A stretch of DNA of 64,000 nucleotides from an uncultured Saprospiraceae bacterium. GTDB lineage: Bacteria; Bacteroidota; Bacteroidia; Chitinophagales; Saprospiraceae. Location of the stretch: NCBI GenBank assembly GCA_937921595.1, contig CAKZTD010000112.1, positions 1 to 64,000 of the forward strand, read 5' to 3'. Positions 20,226-29,235 of the stretch are shown here, piece by piece. Both the position numbers and the translations under genes were made by a program. Below the pieces are notes generated by a model. That model had not been told where the DNA came from. It saw only the letters and a list, made by a program, of their open reading frames with translations, and ran no database searches. Every line of letters begins with the position of its first letter. Position 1 is the first letter of the stretch.

Positions 20226-20672
20226 TTAATTGCAATTTTCTGTTCCCCAATCTTCATGTCCACGACCTTTCCAACATCGCCAGTTTTTTTTCACCATGAC
20301 AACCTGCCAAAGCCCTTTATCTTCTTTAGCTATCATGATCAATTTGATGCCTCGCTGAGAATCATCTAGCATTCGATCATGAATCATAAGGACCTTATGA
20401 TACCCGTTTTTCAAATCGGTTGGAGTAATATCAATGGACTCATTGCCTTCAGCATTAGGAGCAACTTTATTTGGATAATATAATTCCATAAAAGCACCTG
20501 CATTCGTAATATATCTAGCCTCTTTTATTGACTCGTTAAATGCTGAAGGATCTAATTCCTCAAAAGATTCATTAGGAAAAGCATCAGGGAATTTGTTGTT
20601 AGAAATTGATTTATTACAGGCTAACAAAAATAGGAAAGAAGAAAAGAGGAGGAGAGTAATGTATTTAATCAT
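20226..20672 (-). CDS. Hypothetical lipoprotein
   Basis: 148 residues with a lipoprotein signal (MIKYITLLLFSSFLFLLAC, Cys at 19). The mature part is short and mixed, with a C-terminal Trp/Cys-rich segment (VMVKKNWRCWKGRGHEDWGTENC). I do not recognise a family. The start codon lies only 19 bases after the U-run of a terminator, so the terminator either ends an independent RNA or acts as a leader switch for this gene. Confidence 0.6.
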   Translation of the reverse strand: MIKYITLLLFSSFLFLLACNKSISNNKFPDAFPNESFEELDPSAFNESIKEARYITNAGAFMELYYPNKVAPNAEGNESIDITPTDLKNGYHKVLMIHDRMLDDSQRGIKLIMIAKEDKGLWQVVMVKKNWRCWKGRGHEDWGTENCN

Positions 20673-20690
20673 TAGTTTTTGACACTAAAA

Positions 20691-20724
20691 ATAAAAAAAA
20701 CCTACCTAAATTAATAGGTAGGTT
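20691..20724 (-). terminator. Rho-independent terminator
   Basis: Stem AACCTACCTA/TAGGTAGGTT (20699-20708 with 20715-20724), loop AATTAA, followed on the minus strand by eight T. It lies in a 586-bp protein-free gap (20673-21258), supporting an RNA gene there. A second stem, AATGTTGGG/CCCAACATT, is at 20962-20970 with 20989-20997. Confidence 0.85.
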
Positions 20725-20890
20725 CATGACTTGTTTAAAAATGGTTTTCTAGGTGTTAGTTATTATCCGTAGATTAATTTTCTTGAACATCTCAACAATG
20801 TTTGTATGCATCTTTAGATTGTTTTTCGCTGTTCATTAATCTACTGAACTCTATTAAAATAGAGTGGGGGGTGGATAAAACTTATTCCCC
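20691..20890 (-). ncRNA. Candidate structured RNA ending in a strong terminator
   Basis: On the minus strand, ~200 nt fold into nested perfect stems: TTATCC/GGATAA (20878-20873 with 20768-20763), GTAGATTAAT/ATTAATCTAC (20844-20835 with 20778-20769), TGAACA/TGTTCA and AACAAT/ATTGTT. A side hairpin CTCTAT/ATAGAG sits at 20864-20849. The RNA would end at a 10-bp hairpin followed by T8. There is no protein gene upstream on this strand to need that terminator. The size and long-hairpin form recall 6S RNA, but I cannot assign a family. The 5' end is a guess. Confidence 0.5.
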
Positions 20891-21258
20891 AAGTCACTTT
20901 TCTTTAGGTTTAATATTCAAATTCGAATACTATTTGGGAGTGTTTACGTATTTATAGGCTAAATGTTGGGATTAATTTCGGATTCTGACCCAACATTAAA
21001 AACTAGTTATATATGTTAATATCAAAAAGTGTACCAGTAAAAGTGTTGTTGAATAGACTGATTAGGATAATTTTCATTTATTGCTCAATCTAAATAGGAA
21101 TATTATCACTTGAACTGGTTCGAAAATATCGTGTACCATTTAATTGAACTTTTTATAAAAGTTTATTTTGTTAGCTAAAGGCTTATTCTTTGTACTGAAT
21201 TCGGAGATATTTCCGTACTTTGCGGCCGTTTTGACCAATTTGCTTAATAAATTATAAA

Positions 21259-21984
21259 ATGATGAAAAAAACATTATATCTATTGCCAGTATTGATTCTG
21301 GCCTTGGCATGTACTCCAAAGGTAAAACCTGTAGTACAAACTTTGCCTGCAATTCCACAATTATTAACCTTTAATGATTCTGTGGCTTACTATCTGGGAA
21401 CCGCTAGTGCTGCCCAGTTGAAAAAAGCTCTTCCAGAGTCTTTTACATTAAATGAAAAACTTTACAGCTTAGGTGTTAAAGATGGGTTTGGAGAAAAAGG
21501 AATGATTGATGAAGAGGCAGGTAATGCTTTAATGACAACATTCCAACAACAAATCCAAGAGGCAATGGCGGCTGAGCAAGCTGCCAAAGCAGCAGCAGCT
21601 AAGAAAGTTGGTACAGATTTTCTTACCGCTAATGCTGCAAAAGAAGGAGTGATGACTACTGCTTCAGGTTTGCAATACAAAGTGCTTACTGAAGGAACAG
21701 GAGCAACTCCTACAGCTTCAGATCAAGTAGAAGTTCATTACGAAGGTCGATTGATCAATGGTGAAGTTTTCGATAGTTCTTACAAAAGAGGTAGTACGGC
21801 TACTTTTGGTGTTGGGCAAGTAATCTCTGGTTGGACCGAAGCATTACAACTCATGAAAGAAGGTGCAAAATACCAATTATATATTCCTTCTGATTTGGCT
21901 TATGGAAATAGAGGTTCTGGACAGAAAATCGGACCAGGAGAAGTTTTGGTTTTCGATGTAGAGCTAATAAAAGTTGTCAAGTAA
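21259..21984 (+). CDS. FKBP-type peptidyl-prolyl isomerase lipoprotein
   Basis: 241 residues. The lipoprotein signal ends ILALAC (Cys at 18). A helical dimerisation-type region (~40-125) with an Ala-rich stretch precedes the FKBP domain (~130-241; GLQYKVLTEGTGATP, VHYEGRLINGEVFDSS, VISGWTEALQLMKEG, YGNRGSG). This is the FkpA/Mip layout: the enzyme isomerises X-Pro bonds and helps fold exported proteins in the periplasm. Either of two adjacent ATGs may be used. The paralogue begins 65 bp downstream. Confidence 0.93.
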   Translation: MMKKTLYLLPVLILALACTPKVKPVVQTLPAIPQLLTFNDSVAYYLGTASAAQLKKALPESFTLNEKLYSLGVKDGFGEKGMIDEEAGNALMTTFQQQIQEAMAAEQAAKAAAAKKVGTDFLTANAAKEGVMTTASGLQYKVLTEGTGATPTASDQVEVHYEGRLINGEVFDSSYKRGSTATFGVGQVISGWTEALQLMKEGAKYQLYIPSDLAYGNRGSGQKIGPGEVLVFDVELIKVVK

Positions 21985-22049
21985 TCCATTTGTGATAAAA
22001 GAAATCTATCTCAATTTCAATTAGAAAAATAAAAACAAAAATTAAACGA

Positions 22050-22769
22050 ATGAAAAAATTAGTAATGTTTTTGCCAGTATTGGCTTTAGTTTGGTCTTGC
22101 ACAGGAGGGGCTGGTACTTCAAGTAATTATGAAGGCCTTAAGACTTTTGTAGATTCATCATCTTATGCACAAGGTATGTTGATGGGAGAACAAATCAAAA
22201 ATTTCCAAGGAGAAGGAGAAGAAGCGCTTATGAATTCTAATGCTTTAAAAGCAGGTTTTGATGATGCGATGAAAGGTGTTGATGGATTAATTCCTAAACC
22301 TGAACTGGAGGTTTTAATGCAAAAATTTCAGATGAATCTTCAGCAAGCTTCTCAAAAGAAGGCTATGGCGGAAAGTAAAATTAATGCAGCTAAAGGTGCT
22401 GCCTTTTTAGCAGAAAATGGTGCTAAAGACGGTGTAATTACTACCGAAAGTGGTCTTCAATACAAAGTGATTACTCAAGGTACAGGTGCTTCTCCTACAG
22501 CTGCTGATAGAGTAGAAGTAGACTATGAAGGTCGTTTGATGAATGGTGAAGTTTTTGATAGTTCTTTTAAAAGAGGAAAACATGCAACCTTTGGTGTTGG
22601 TCAGGTAATTCCAGGTTGGACAGAAGGACTTCAGTTGATGAAAGAAGGTTCAAAATTTCAATTTTTTATTCCTTCTACTTTAGGTTACGGTGAAAGAGGT
22701 TCGCCTCCTAATATCGCTCCGGGAGAAACTTTGATTTTCGATGTAGAATTGTTTAAAGTAAATCCTTAA
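22050..22769 (+). CDS. FKBP-type peptidyl-prolyl isomerase lipoprotein (paralogue)
   Basis: 239 residues with a lipoprotein signal (MKKLVMFLPVLALVWSC, Cys at 17). The helical region (~30-120) and FKBP domain (~125-239; GLQYKVITQGTGASP, VDYEGRLMNGEVFDSS, VIPGWTEGLQLMKEG, YGERGSPPNIAPGETL) match the gene just upstream closely, showing a tandem duplication. The active-site pattern here (PGWTEGLQ, GSPPNIAPG) is nearer the classical FKBP form than in the first copy. The pair is probably co-transcribed and ends at the terminator at 22798. Confidence 0.93.
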   Translation: MKKLVMFLPVLALVWSCTGGAGTSSNYEGLKTFVDSSSYAQGMLMGEQIKNFQGEGEEALMNSNALKAGFDDAMKGVDGLIPKPELEVLMQKFQMNLQQASQKKAMAESKINAAKGAAFLAENGAKDGVITTESGLQYKVITQGTGASPTAADRVEVDYEGRLMNGEVFDSSFKRGKHATFGVGQVIPGWTEGLQLMKEGSKFQFFIPSTLGYGERGSPPNIAPGETLIFDVELFKVNP

Positions 22770-22797
22770 TATTTAGGATTGTTGTATTAATAATTAG

Positions 22798-22832
22798 AGA
22801 GCCAAGTAAATTATATTTACTTGGCTCTTTTA
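22798..22832 (+). terminator. Terminator of the FKBP pair
   Basis: A 13-bp perfect stem AGAGCCAAGTAAA/TTTACTTGGCTCT with loop TTATA, followed by TTT. It lies between the second FKBP gene and the convergent Cys-rich gene and could serve both. Confidence 0.9.
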
Positions 22833-22855
22833 ATTTTGAAGCTTTGAAGAGACTT

Positions 22856-23239
22856 CTATTCTTCCGTCTTTTTTTGACAAGGCTTAGAACATTCTACTTT
22901 CTTTGATTCTCCACTCTTAGAATCCGTAGAAAGTATTTCTAATCCTACCAATTTTACTGGAGTTGCAGAAGTTGATGCAACCTTACCTTTAGCGCAAGCT
23001 GGTGCGCAAGTTTTTGATTTTTCAGGGGATTTGTTTACTACTTTTACAGCTGTTGCGGAAGCAGTTTTTGTCGTAGAAGCCATTTTGCCATCGCAAATTT
23101 TTTGACAAGCTGCTGACTGGTCTCCACCCATTTTTTTACAAGCTTCTATTTGTGCAGGAGTACAAGCTGTTTGAGCTTGGATCTCAGAGGTTACGGCCAT
23201 AGAAAGCATTAGGAAAAGTACTAACGTTAAATTTTTCAT
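22856..23239 (-). CDS. Cys-rich exported protein, 127 residues
   Basis: The signal peptide ends near EIQAQ (~23). The mature ~104 residues contain eight Cys in pairs (TAC...EAC, AAC..KIC, TCAPAC, ECSKPC), separated by Lys/Ser/Thr-rich linkers. The spacing could bind metal or form disulfides. I do not recognise a family. The gene is divergent from the histidine-kinase gene, whose sensor domain is itself Cys-rich, so the kinase may control or sense it. Confidence 0.65.
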   Translation of the reverse strand: MKNLTLVLFLMLSMAVTSEIQAQTACTPAQIEACKKMGGDQSAACQKICDGKMASTTKTASATAVKVVNKSPEKSKTCAPACAKGKVASTSATPVKLVGLEILSTDSKSGESKKVECSKPCQKKTEE

Positions 23240-23499
23240 ATCTAATAAAGTTTTATTTTCACCCAGAATCGCTGAGCTACCGATTATTTACAGAAACAAA
23301 ATTATCGGAAATTAGAGTATATAGCTGTAGATAACCTGTTATTCACTTGTTAATGAGCTGTTAATCCAAGACATCTAAGGAGAATAATGCCTTTTTTTGT
23401 AGGAAAGTTAGCTATCTTTTTACTGTGAAATTGGTTTGTAATTTGATATTATTATAATACGATGACCATCAAAAAATATTTACCATCAAAAAAAGTCTT

Positions 23500-24771
23500 A
23501 TGAACAGAACCAATATAATCATCGGTTCCGCATTTTTGGCTTTGATTGCATTGTTTGCATTTCAGACCAAATGGATGACTGATTCTCGTAATCTTATCGA
23601 GGAGCAGTTTAACCAAAAGGTGACCATGGCGATGAGTTATGCTGTTGGAATTTTAGGAAATGACAAAACTTTTCAAGCCACTTGTGCTCCTGCATCAACT
23701 TCTTGTTTGCCATTGCAGGAATGTTCGCCAATCCAGGAAGTGAGCGATGGTTTTCAATTAGAAACAAAAAACGAAGCCGAAATTCCAGCCATTAAATCAG
23801 CATTAGGAATTGCTCTGAGATTTTATGATATAAAAATGGATTATGAAGTAGCAGTTGTCGAACCGGAAATGGAATTTTTTACTTTAGGAATGCAAAAGGG
23901 AAAAAAATATTCCTGTTCTCTGAATCCGCTCGAAAAAAATGAAAGCAGCTTGCTCCAGATAAGTTTTCCTGGTAAAGAACAATATATTTTTGGAAAGATG
24001 AAATTTATGCTTTTTACATCCATTATCATCCTATCGTTTATAACCTTATTTTTTATCATTTCCAGTTACACCATGATTCGTCAAAAGCGAATGCAGGAAA
24101 TCAGCAAAGAGTTTTTTAATAATATGGCTCATGAATTTAGAACGCCATTGACCAATATTTCTTTGGCTGGATCGTTACTTGCAAAAACACAAACTAGTCC
24201 CAAAGAAGCAAGATACTTAGCGGTCGTAAAAGAGGAGAGTAAGAAACTAGCGAATCAGGTAGAACGAATTCTTCATTTGGCAAAATTAGAAAATGGTGAA
24301 TATCAATTGGATAAGGAAGAACTTTGTTTAAATGACTTGATTCAAAATGTCATTCAGGATATGGATCTTCAAATCAAAGAGAAGAATGCTAAGATAAATT
24401 TTGAAATTAAAAAAGAATCCTTAATGCTTGAAGGGGATAAATTTCATCTTGGAAATGCCTTTCGTAATGTTCTTGAAAATGCACTTAAGTATTCTAAAAA
24501 AGATCCGATTATAAATATTGCAATCGAGAAAAATACAGAAGGAGTGACCATAAAGTTTCAGGACAATGGAATCGGTATTGCAAAAAAAGATCAAAAGGAG
24601 ATTTTTGAAAAATATCGGAGAGTCAATCAAGGAGATGTTCATAATCAGAAAGGATTTGGATTAGGTTTAGCGTATGTGAAAATGATTGTAGATCGCCACA
24701 AAGGAATGATCAAAATATTTAGTGACTTAAATAAAGGAACTCGTTTCGACTTGTTTTTACCCGTAAAATAA
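23500..24771 (+). CDS. Sensor histidine kinase
   Basis: 423 residues. TM1 is at ~5-24. The periplasmic sensor domain (~25-165) holds CAPASTSC, PLQEC and a later SC. TM2 is at ~168-190. The HisKA domain carries NMAHEFRTPL with phospho-His near 211. The HATPase domain has N (FRNVLENALKYS), G1 (DNGIGI) and G2 (GFGLGLAYV) boxes. It autophosphorylates and passes phosphate to the response regulator encoded 6 bp downstream. The sensor's Cys cluster suggests redox or metal sensing (inferred). The start ATG directly precedes TM1. Confidence 0.93.
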   Translation: MNRTNIIIGSAFLALIALFAFQTKWMTDSRNLIEEQFNQKVTMAMSYAVGILGNDKTFQATCAPASTSCLPLQECSPIQEVSDGFQLETKNEAEIPAIKSALGIALRFYDIKMDYEVAVVEPEMEFFTLGMQKGKKYSCSLNPLEKNESSLLQISFPGKEQYIFGKMKFMLFTSIIILSFITLFFIISSYTMIRQKRMQEISKEFFNNMAHEFRTPLTNISLAGSLLAKTQTSPKEARYLAVVKEESKKLANQVERILHLAKLENGEYQLDKEELCLNDLIQNVIQDMDLQIKEKNAKINFEIKKESLMLEGDKFHLGNAFRNVLENALKYSKKDPIINIAIEKNTEGVTIKFQDNGIGIAKKDQKEIFEKYRRVNQGDVHNQKGFGLGLAYVKMIVDRHKGMIKIFSDLNKGTRFDLFLPVK

Positions 24772-24777
24772 AATCGT

Positions 24778-25473
24778 ATGACCATGAACCGGAACGTTTT
24801 AATTGTTGAAGATGATATCCACTTAGGGTTTTTATTAATGGAGTTTTTAGAAAGTGAAAACTTCAAAGTCAAACTTTGCCGAGACGGAGAATCTGGATTT
24901 AATAGCTTTAAAAAAGAAGCTTATGATCTTTGTATTCTTGATGTAATGCTTCCTGAGATGGACGGTTTTTCTCTTGCTAGAAAGATTAAAAATGTTGATC
25001 AACAAACTCCTTTTTTGTTCCTCACCGCTCGGTCAATGAAAGAAGACAAACTCCAAGGGTTTTCAGTAGGAGCGGAAGATTTTATTACCAAACCTTTTGA
25101 TGAACAAGAGTTGCTTTGCCGCCTAAATGTCATTCTCCGAAGAAGTAGCAAAGAAGCTAAAGTCGTCGTACCTGTTCAGTTTAATATCGGTGATTATTTT
25201 TTTGACTATGCCCGACAAGAACTTTGTTTTAACGGCACCACTACCCGTATGACAGAAAAAGAAAACGAAGTGCTTCATTTATTATGTTTACACAAAAATC
25301 AAATTCTTAAAAGAGAAGAAGCAGTTGAAAAAATATATGGTAAGAAAGATTATTTCCTAGGTCGAAGTTTCGATGTTTTTATTTCTCGAATCCGAAAGAT
25401 GTTGAAAAATGATCCTCGAGTCTCTATCGAAAATGTTTTTAAAGTTGGGTTTATTTTAAATGTTGATGAATGA
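24778..25473 (+). CDS. OmpR-family response regulator
   Basis: 231 residues. The receiver domain (~5-120) has acidic residues E11/D12/D13, phospho-acceptor D55 (CILDVMLP), a switch Thr (FLTA) and Lys (TKPF). The C-terminal winged-helix DNA-binding domain (~130-230) carries TEKENEVLHLLCLHKNQILKRE and SRIRKMLK. It partners with the kinase encoded 6 bp upstream. An alternative start is the ATG two codons later (MNRNVLIVEDD). Targets are unknown; the divergent Cys-rich gene is a candidate. Confidence 0.94.
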   Translation: MTMNRNVLIVEDDIHLGFLLMEFLESENFKVKLCRDGESGFNSFKKEAYDLCILDVMLPEMDGFSLARKIKNVDQQTPFLFLTARSMKEDKLQGFSVGAEDFITKPFDEQELLCRLNVILRRSSKEAKVVVPVQFNIGDYFFDYARQELCFNGTTTRMTEKENEVLHLLCLHKNQILKREEAVEKIYGKKDYFLGRSFDVFISRIRKMLKNDPRVSIENVFKVGFILNVDE

Positions 25474-25493
25474 TTTAGAAATCAAAACCCTTA

Positions 25494-25567
25494 CTCTTTC
25501 AAGTTTAAAATCGACGATAGGAGATTGTAACTTGGAAGAAATAAATAAAGACAAGTTTGTAACTTGT
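25494..25567 (+). repeat. Dispersed repeat family 1, copy 2
   Basis: Starts CTCTTTCAAGTTTAAAAT and ends GACAAGTTTGTAACTTGTC. It occupies most of the spacer between the response regulator and the Asp-box lipoprotein and closely matches copy 1 at both ends. Confidence 0.75.
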
Positions 25568-25637
25568 CCGCTATGGTTAAAAAAAAGTATATGATACTCT
25601 CTCTATTATTACCTTTCTTATCCTTAAGATAATCAAA

Positions 25638-26636
25638 ATGCAAAAAACAGCGACAATTTTTTTTCTCCCTCTTTTTCTTTTTACAATTCTTACCTGTTCC
25701 AATTTTAAAAACAAAAAAGAAACCTCCCAAGAAGAATTAGAATTATCTAAAACAGAAAAAAAACTCTCCCAAAGATATCCTGTATACACCTCAAGCGACC
25801 AAGGCCAAAGTTGGCTTCCTCTTAAACTCAATTTACCAAAAAACACTCAAGTCTCTTTTCTAAAAGATTTTGGAAATGAAATACTCATTGCCACTGACAA
25901 TAATGGATTATTTATTACAACAGAAAATCAATCCAATAGTCTACATATTAGTGCAGATTTACCCGATCAAAAAATAAATGCGCTACACGTTTTTGGAAAC
26001 CAAATTTACATTGGTGTTTATCGTCAGGGGATTTTTCTTACTGAAAACAATGGAAAAAATTGGACGAATCTCAATAAAGATTTACCAAATCTAAGGGTGC
26101 AAGGGATTCTAAAAAACGGAGATGATTTGATAGTAGGAACAGACATCGGGATCTATAAATCCACCAAAGGGGGAGCGTGGGAAACTACATTTTCTGATCA
26201 TCAAATTGTTAGTTTAAATAAAGCGAATGGAAAGATAATCGCAGGTGCTAGTCAAGGAACGATATTGTCAAATGATGAAGGAAATACCTGGGAATGGATT
26301 CATCAAGATGGTGCTGCTCATAGCACAGAAATCATTAATGAGGAAATCATTATAATGAATGTCTCTGGCGATTTCTTTCGATCAAAAGATTGGGGAAAAA
26401 CCTGGGATAATATTTTCTATCGGCTAAGAGGCCAATCTTATATTTACGATGTTGTTCAATCTGGAACCTCTAGAATTTTTAGCAACAATTACGGAATCCA
26501 TCGTTCCGAAAATGGCGGAACAAATTGGAATTTAATTTACCCAAGAGAAGATTTAGCCTTTTTCGATTTATTGATAAAAGACAATATCATTTATGGTGGG
26601 ACCCGAACATGGAACGAATGGAGAAGAAGGAAGTAA
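25638..26636 (+). CDS. Lipoprotein with Asp-box (BNR/sortilin-type) beta-propeller
   Basis: 332 residues. The lipoprotein signal ends FTILTC (Cys at 20). After a charged linker, the rest is a beta-propeller with repeated Asp-boxes: SSDQGQSW, ENNGKNWTNL, NDEGNTWEW, SKDWGKTWDN and SENGGTNWN. The family covers sialidase-like and YCF48-like propellers; no sialidase arginine triad was identified, so a binding or assembly role is more likely. It is anchored at the outer or inner membrane. No operon partner is evident. Confidence 0.8.
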   Translation: MQKTATIFFLPLFLFTILTCSNFKNKKETSQEELELSKTEKKLSQRYPVYTSSDQGQSWLPLKLNLPKNTQVSFLKDFGNEILIATDNNGLFITTENQSNSLHISADLPDQKINALHVFGNQIYIGVYRQGIFLTENNGKNWTNLNKDLPNLRVQGILKNGDDLIVGTDIGIYKSTKGGAWETTFSDHQIVSLNKANGKIIAGASQGTILSNDEGNTWEWIHQDGAAHSTEIINEEIIIMNVSGDFFRSKDWGKTWDNIFYRLRGQSYIYDVVQSGTSRIFSNNYGIHRSENGGTNWNLIYPREDLAFFDLLIKDNIIYGGTRTWNEWRRRK

Positions 26637-26685
26637 AAGTGGAAACTTAAATTAATATTGAAAACTGACAAAGAACAATTCATTC

Positions 26686-26744
26686 CTTATGTGACTTATG
26701 TGGTTCAAAAAAAGGATATTGAAAAACCACATAAGTCACCTAAG
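26686..26744. repeat. 20-bp inverted repeat between convergent genes
   Basis: CTTATGTGACTTATGTGGTT (26686-26705) pairs with AACCACATAAGTCACCTAAG (26725-26744) with one mismatch; the loop is 19 bases. It sits between convergent genes and may limit read-through. The same ACCACATA word is repeated three times at the end of hisF. Confidence 0.8.
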
Positions 26745-26763
26745 AATGATCTGACGAGTTTAT

Positions 26764-27297
26764 TTAAAATTCCCCAGAATTTTTCACAGCTTGCCGAATA
26801 TGAGCCAAGTGGTGATTACAGTGCCAAGCATATAAAGCCACAGTCAAATACAAACTCCATTCCTTTTTACTCTCCGGATGAAAGAACGTTTTATTAAAAT
26901 CTTCAGCGCTCATATTTTTCAACATAGCAGTCCAGCGATAATGTAAACCTTCGATGATTTTAATCGAATGAATCACAGGGATTTCGTAATCTACCATCTT
27001 TGCCCATTCTGATTCGAGATAAGATTTGATTGTTGGATTCTCTTCCGTCAAAGCTAATTTGAAACGAGTAAAAGAATTCATATGACTATCTGCACAGTGA
27101 TGAATCACTTGCTTAATCGACCAGCCATCCGGTCTATATTTCCAATCTTGTTGTTCTGGTGTCAAAGGGCCAACTTCCTTGACTAGTTGAGTCGGAAATT
27201 GCTCGATATCAGCAATAAAAGACCTAAGCGTTTGAGGATTGAATTCTCCAGGACGTTGAAATTTCCCGATAGGATATTTAAGCGATTCTAAGTTCAT
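26764..27297 (-). CDS. YfiT/BstA-type DinB-superfamily protein
   Basis: 177 residues, the usual length for the YfiT group. The DinB four-helix fold is shown by the metal-binding His residues in VIHHCADSHMN and WHCNHHLAHI. It starts with the conserved YPIGKF.RP motif. Family members are metal-dependent thiol (bacillithiol-type) transferases or predicted hydrolases; the substrate here is not known. It is cytosolic, with no signal sequence. The gene stands alone, convergent with the Asp-box gene. Confidence 0.87.
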   Translation of the reverse strand: MNLESLKYPIGKFQRPGEFNPQTLRSFIADIEQFPTQLVKEVGPLTPEQQDWKYRPDGWSIKQVIHHCADSHMNSFTRFKLALTEENPTIKSYLESEWAKMVDYEIPVIHSIKIIEGLHYRWTAMLKNMSAEDFNKTFFHPESKKEWSLYLTVALYAWHCNHHLAHIRQAVKNSGEF

Positions 27298-27433
27298 GTT
27301 TCATGTTGTTAAAGACAAAAAACAAAGATACTTCCTAAGGACTTATTAAAAAAGCTAATGATTGACTATTTTAAACCTTATTTCCGAATCAATTCATTTT
27401 TGAACAACTTCTAGATCATTAAGCTTCTTAACC

Positions 27434-29179
27434 ATGAAAAGAACCATACAATTAGCCGTCTTTCTCTTTTTTAGTTGTAACCTATTTGCTCAAACCAATA
27501 TTCATCCAACGAATGCTGAAGCGGAGCAAGTCCTTCTTGGGAACTTCAATCCTGGAGATTATATGGCCACTACGGTTTTAAATCATCCGGATGATATCGT
27601 AGCCGGGATAACAGAAAATGTTTCGGCTAATAATATGAAAGAATATCTATTGACGCTTTCCAGTTTTGGAAATAGAAATACCGGTGCTGATACACTTTCG
27701 CAAACGACAGGTATCGGAGCATCGAGACGTTGGGTTCATTCGAAGTTTGAAGAGTTTAGTAGCCAGAATGAAAATCGTTTGATCCCTTTTTATATGCAAT
27801 TTGATCAAGATATTTGTGCCATGGGACAACATCGGAATGTCTGTGCAGTGCTTCCAGGTTTAGATGCAAATAATCATTCTGTCATTATTATCGAAGCTCA
27901 TATGGATAGCCGATGCGATACTCCTTGTGATATTAATTGTGATGCTCATGGAATGGAAGACAATGGAAGTGGGACGGCTTTGGTCATTGAATTAGCAAGA
28001 GTCATGAGTCAATATTCTTACAATAGTACGATTGTTTTTATGGCAACAATAGGAGAGGAGCAGGGTTTGTTTGGAGCGAATGCTTTTGCAGAATGGTCGA
28101 TGCAGAATAATGTTCCCATCAAAGCTGTTTTTAATAATGACATCGTTGGTGGGGTTATTTGTGGAGAAACATCTTCGGCTCCAAGTTGTCCGGGATTCAA
28201 TGAAGTTGATAGTACACAGGTTAGAATTTTTTCTGGAAATAGTGTTACGACTCCACATAAAGGACTCGCTCGATATTCGAAATTAGAATATACAGAAGAG
28301 GTGTTGCCGAATGCTTCGGTTCCTATGTTGATCACTTTAATGTCTGCTTTGGATCGGACTGGTAGAGGAGGAGATCACATTCCATTTAATGATCGTAGTT
28401 ACACTTCGATTCGATTTACTTCTGCCAATGAGCATGGAAATGCCAATGCAGCAGATCCTGATTATCATGATCGGCAACATACATCTGATGATATTCTCGG
28501 AGTAGATACCGATGGAGATATGGTGCTGGATAGTTTCTTTGTTGACTTTAATTATTTGGCTAGAAATACAGTGATCAATGGTGTTGCCGCAGGGATGGCA
28601 GGGATCAGTCCTAATACGCCAAGCTTTACTGCGGAGAATGAAGGTGGAGCCATTAGTATAGAAGTTACTGATGATTTTGATTATGGAAAATATCGGATTG
28701 GCGTTCGCCACATGGGATTAGATTTTCTAGAACTAGTTGACTTAGAAGATACTTTAGCAACAACTTATTATCCTTCTAATTTTGGATCTTACTTTTTTTC
28801 GGTTTGCTCGGTAGATAGTAATGGAATTGAAAGTTTATTTTCGAATGAATCTTTTTTTCTGGTGACCGCTTTAGGTGTAGAAGAAGGGGAGCTTGAGCAA
28901 GAAGTCAAAGCGGTTCAGTTATTACAAAATCGACCGAATCCATTTGATGAAGCAACCTTGATTGGCTTTTTTGTGAATGAAAATATTTCCTATCAAAAAG
29001 CTTATATCGCGGTCAGAGATTTAAGTGGAAAAGAGTTGAAGCGGATAGCAGTAGAATTAAATCAAGGCTTTAATGAAGTGCTTTATGATCATGGTTATAA
29101 TGTGGTCGGGACTTTTGTTTATAGTTTGGAGGTTGACGGAAAAATTTTAGATTCGAGGCAGATGATTTTTGCGAACTAG
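27434..29179 (+). CDS. Secreted M28-family metallopeptidase with T9SS sorting domain
   Basis: 581 residues. The signal peptide ends NLFAQ (~20). The M28 catalytic domain has zinc ligands and catalytic residues in EAHMDS, MEDNGSG, ATIGEEQGL (catalytic Glu pair) and a later HGNANAADPDYHDRQHT. It is probably an aminopeptidase acting outside the cell. Between HMDS and EDNGSG there is an unusual Cys-rich insert (RCDTPCDINCDAHG). The last ~80 residues are a type A T9SS tail (QNRPNPFDEATLI...LSGKEL...FVYSLEVDG). The upstream motif TGAACAACTTC at 27401 is shared with another gene. Confidence 0.92.
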   Translation: MKRTIQLAVFLFFSCNLFAQTNIHPTNAEAEQVLLGNFNPGDYMATTVLNHPDDIVAGITENVSANNMKEYLLTLSSFGNRNTGADTLSQTTGIGASRRWVHSKFEEFSSQNENRLIPFYMQFDQDICAMGQHRNVCAVLPGLDANNHSVIIIEAHMDSRCDTPCDINCDAHGMEDNGSGTALVIELARVMSQYSYNSTIVFMATIGEEQGLFGANAFAEWSMQNNVPIKAVFNNDIVGGVICGETSSAPSCPGFNEVDSTQVRIFSGNSVTTPHKGLARYSKLEYTEEVLPNASVPMLITLMSALDRTGRGGDHIPFNDRSYTSIRFTSANEHGNANAADPDYHDRQHTSDDILGVDTDGDMVLDSFFVDFNYLARNTVINGVAAGMAGISPNTPSFTAENEGGAISIEVTDDFDYGKYRIGVRHMGLDFLELVDLEDTLATTYYPSNFGSYFFSVCSVDSNGIESLFSNESFFLVTALGVEEGELEQEVKAVQLLQNRPNPFDEATLIGFFVNENISYQKAYIAVRDLSGKELKRIAVELNQGFNEVLYDHGYNVVGTFVYSLEVDGKILDSRQMIFAN

Positions 29180-29235
29180 AAAAAATCATTACCGCTATAA
29201 AATCGCTAATAAAAACAATTTAGATCAGAATTAGA

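Noticed and set aside
20691-20890. tmRNA, RNase P RNA or SRP RNA
   Set aside because: None of their conserved sequence blocks is present on either strand; only a 6S-like or novel identity remains open.
26658-26897. 79-codon plus-strand frame
   Set aside because: It has a non-ATG start, runs through an inverted repeat and then antisense to the YfiT-like gene, with no protein-like motifs.
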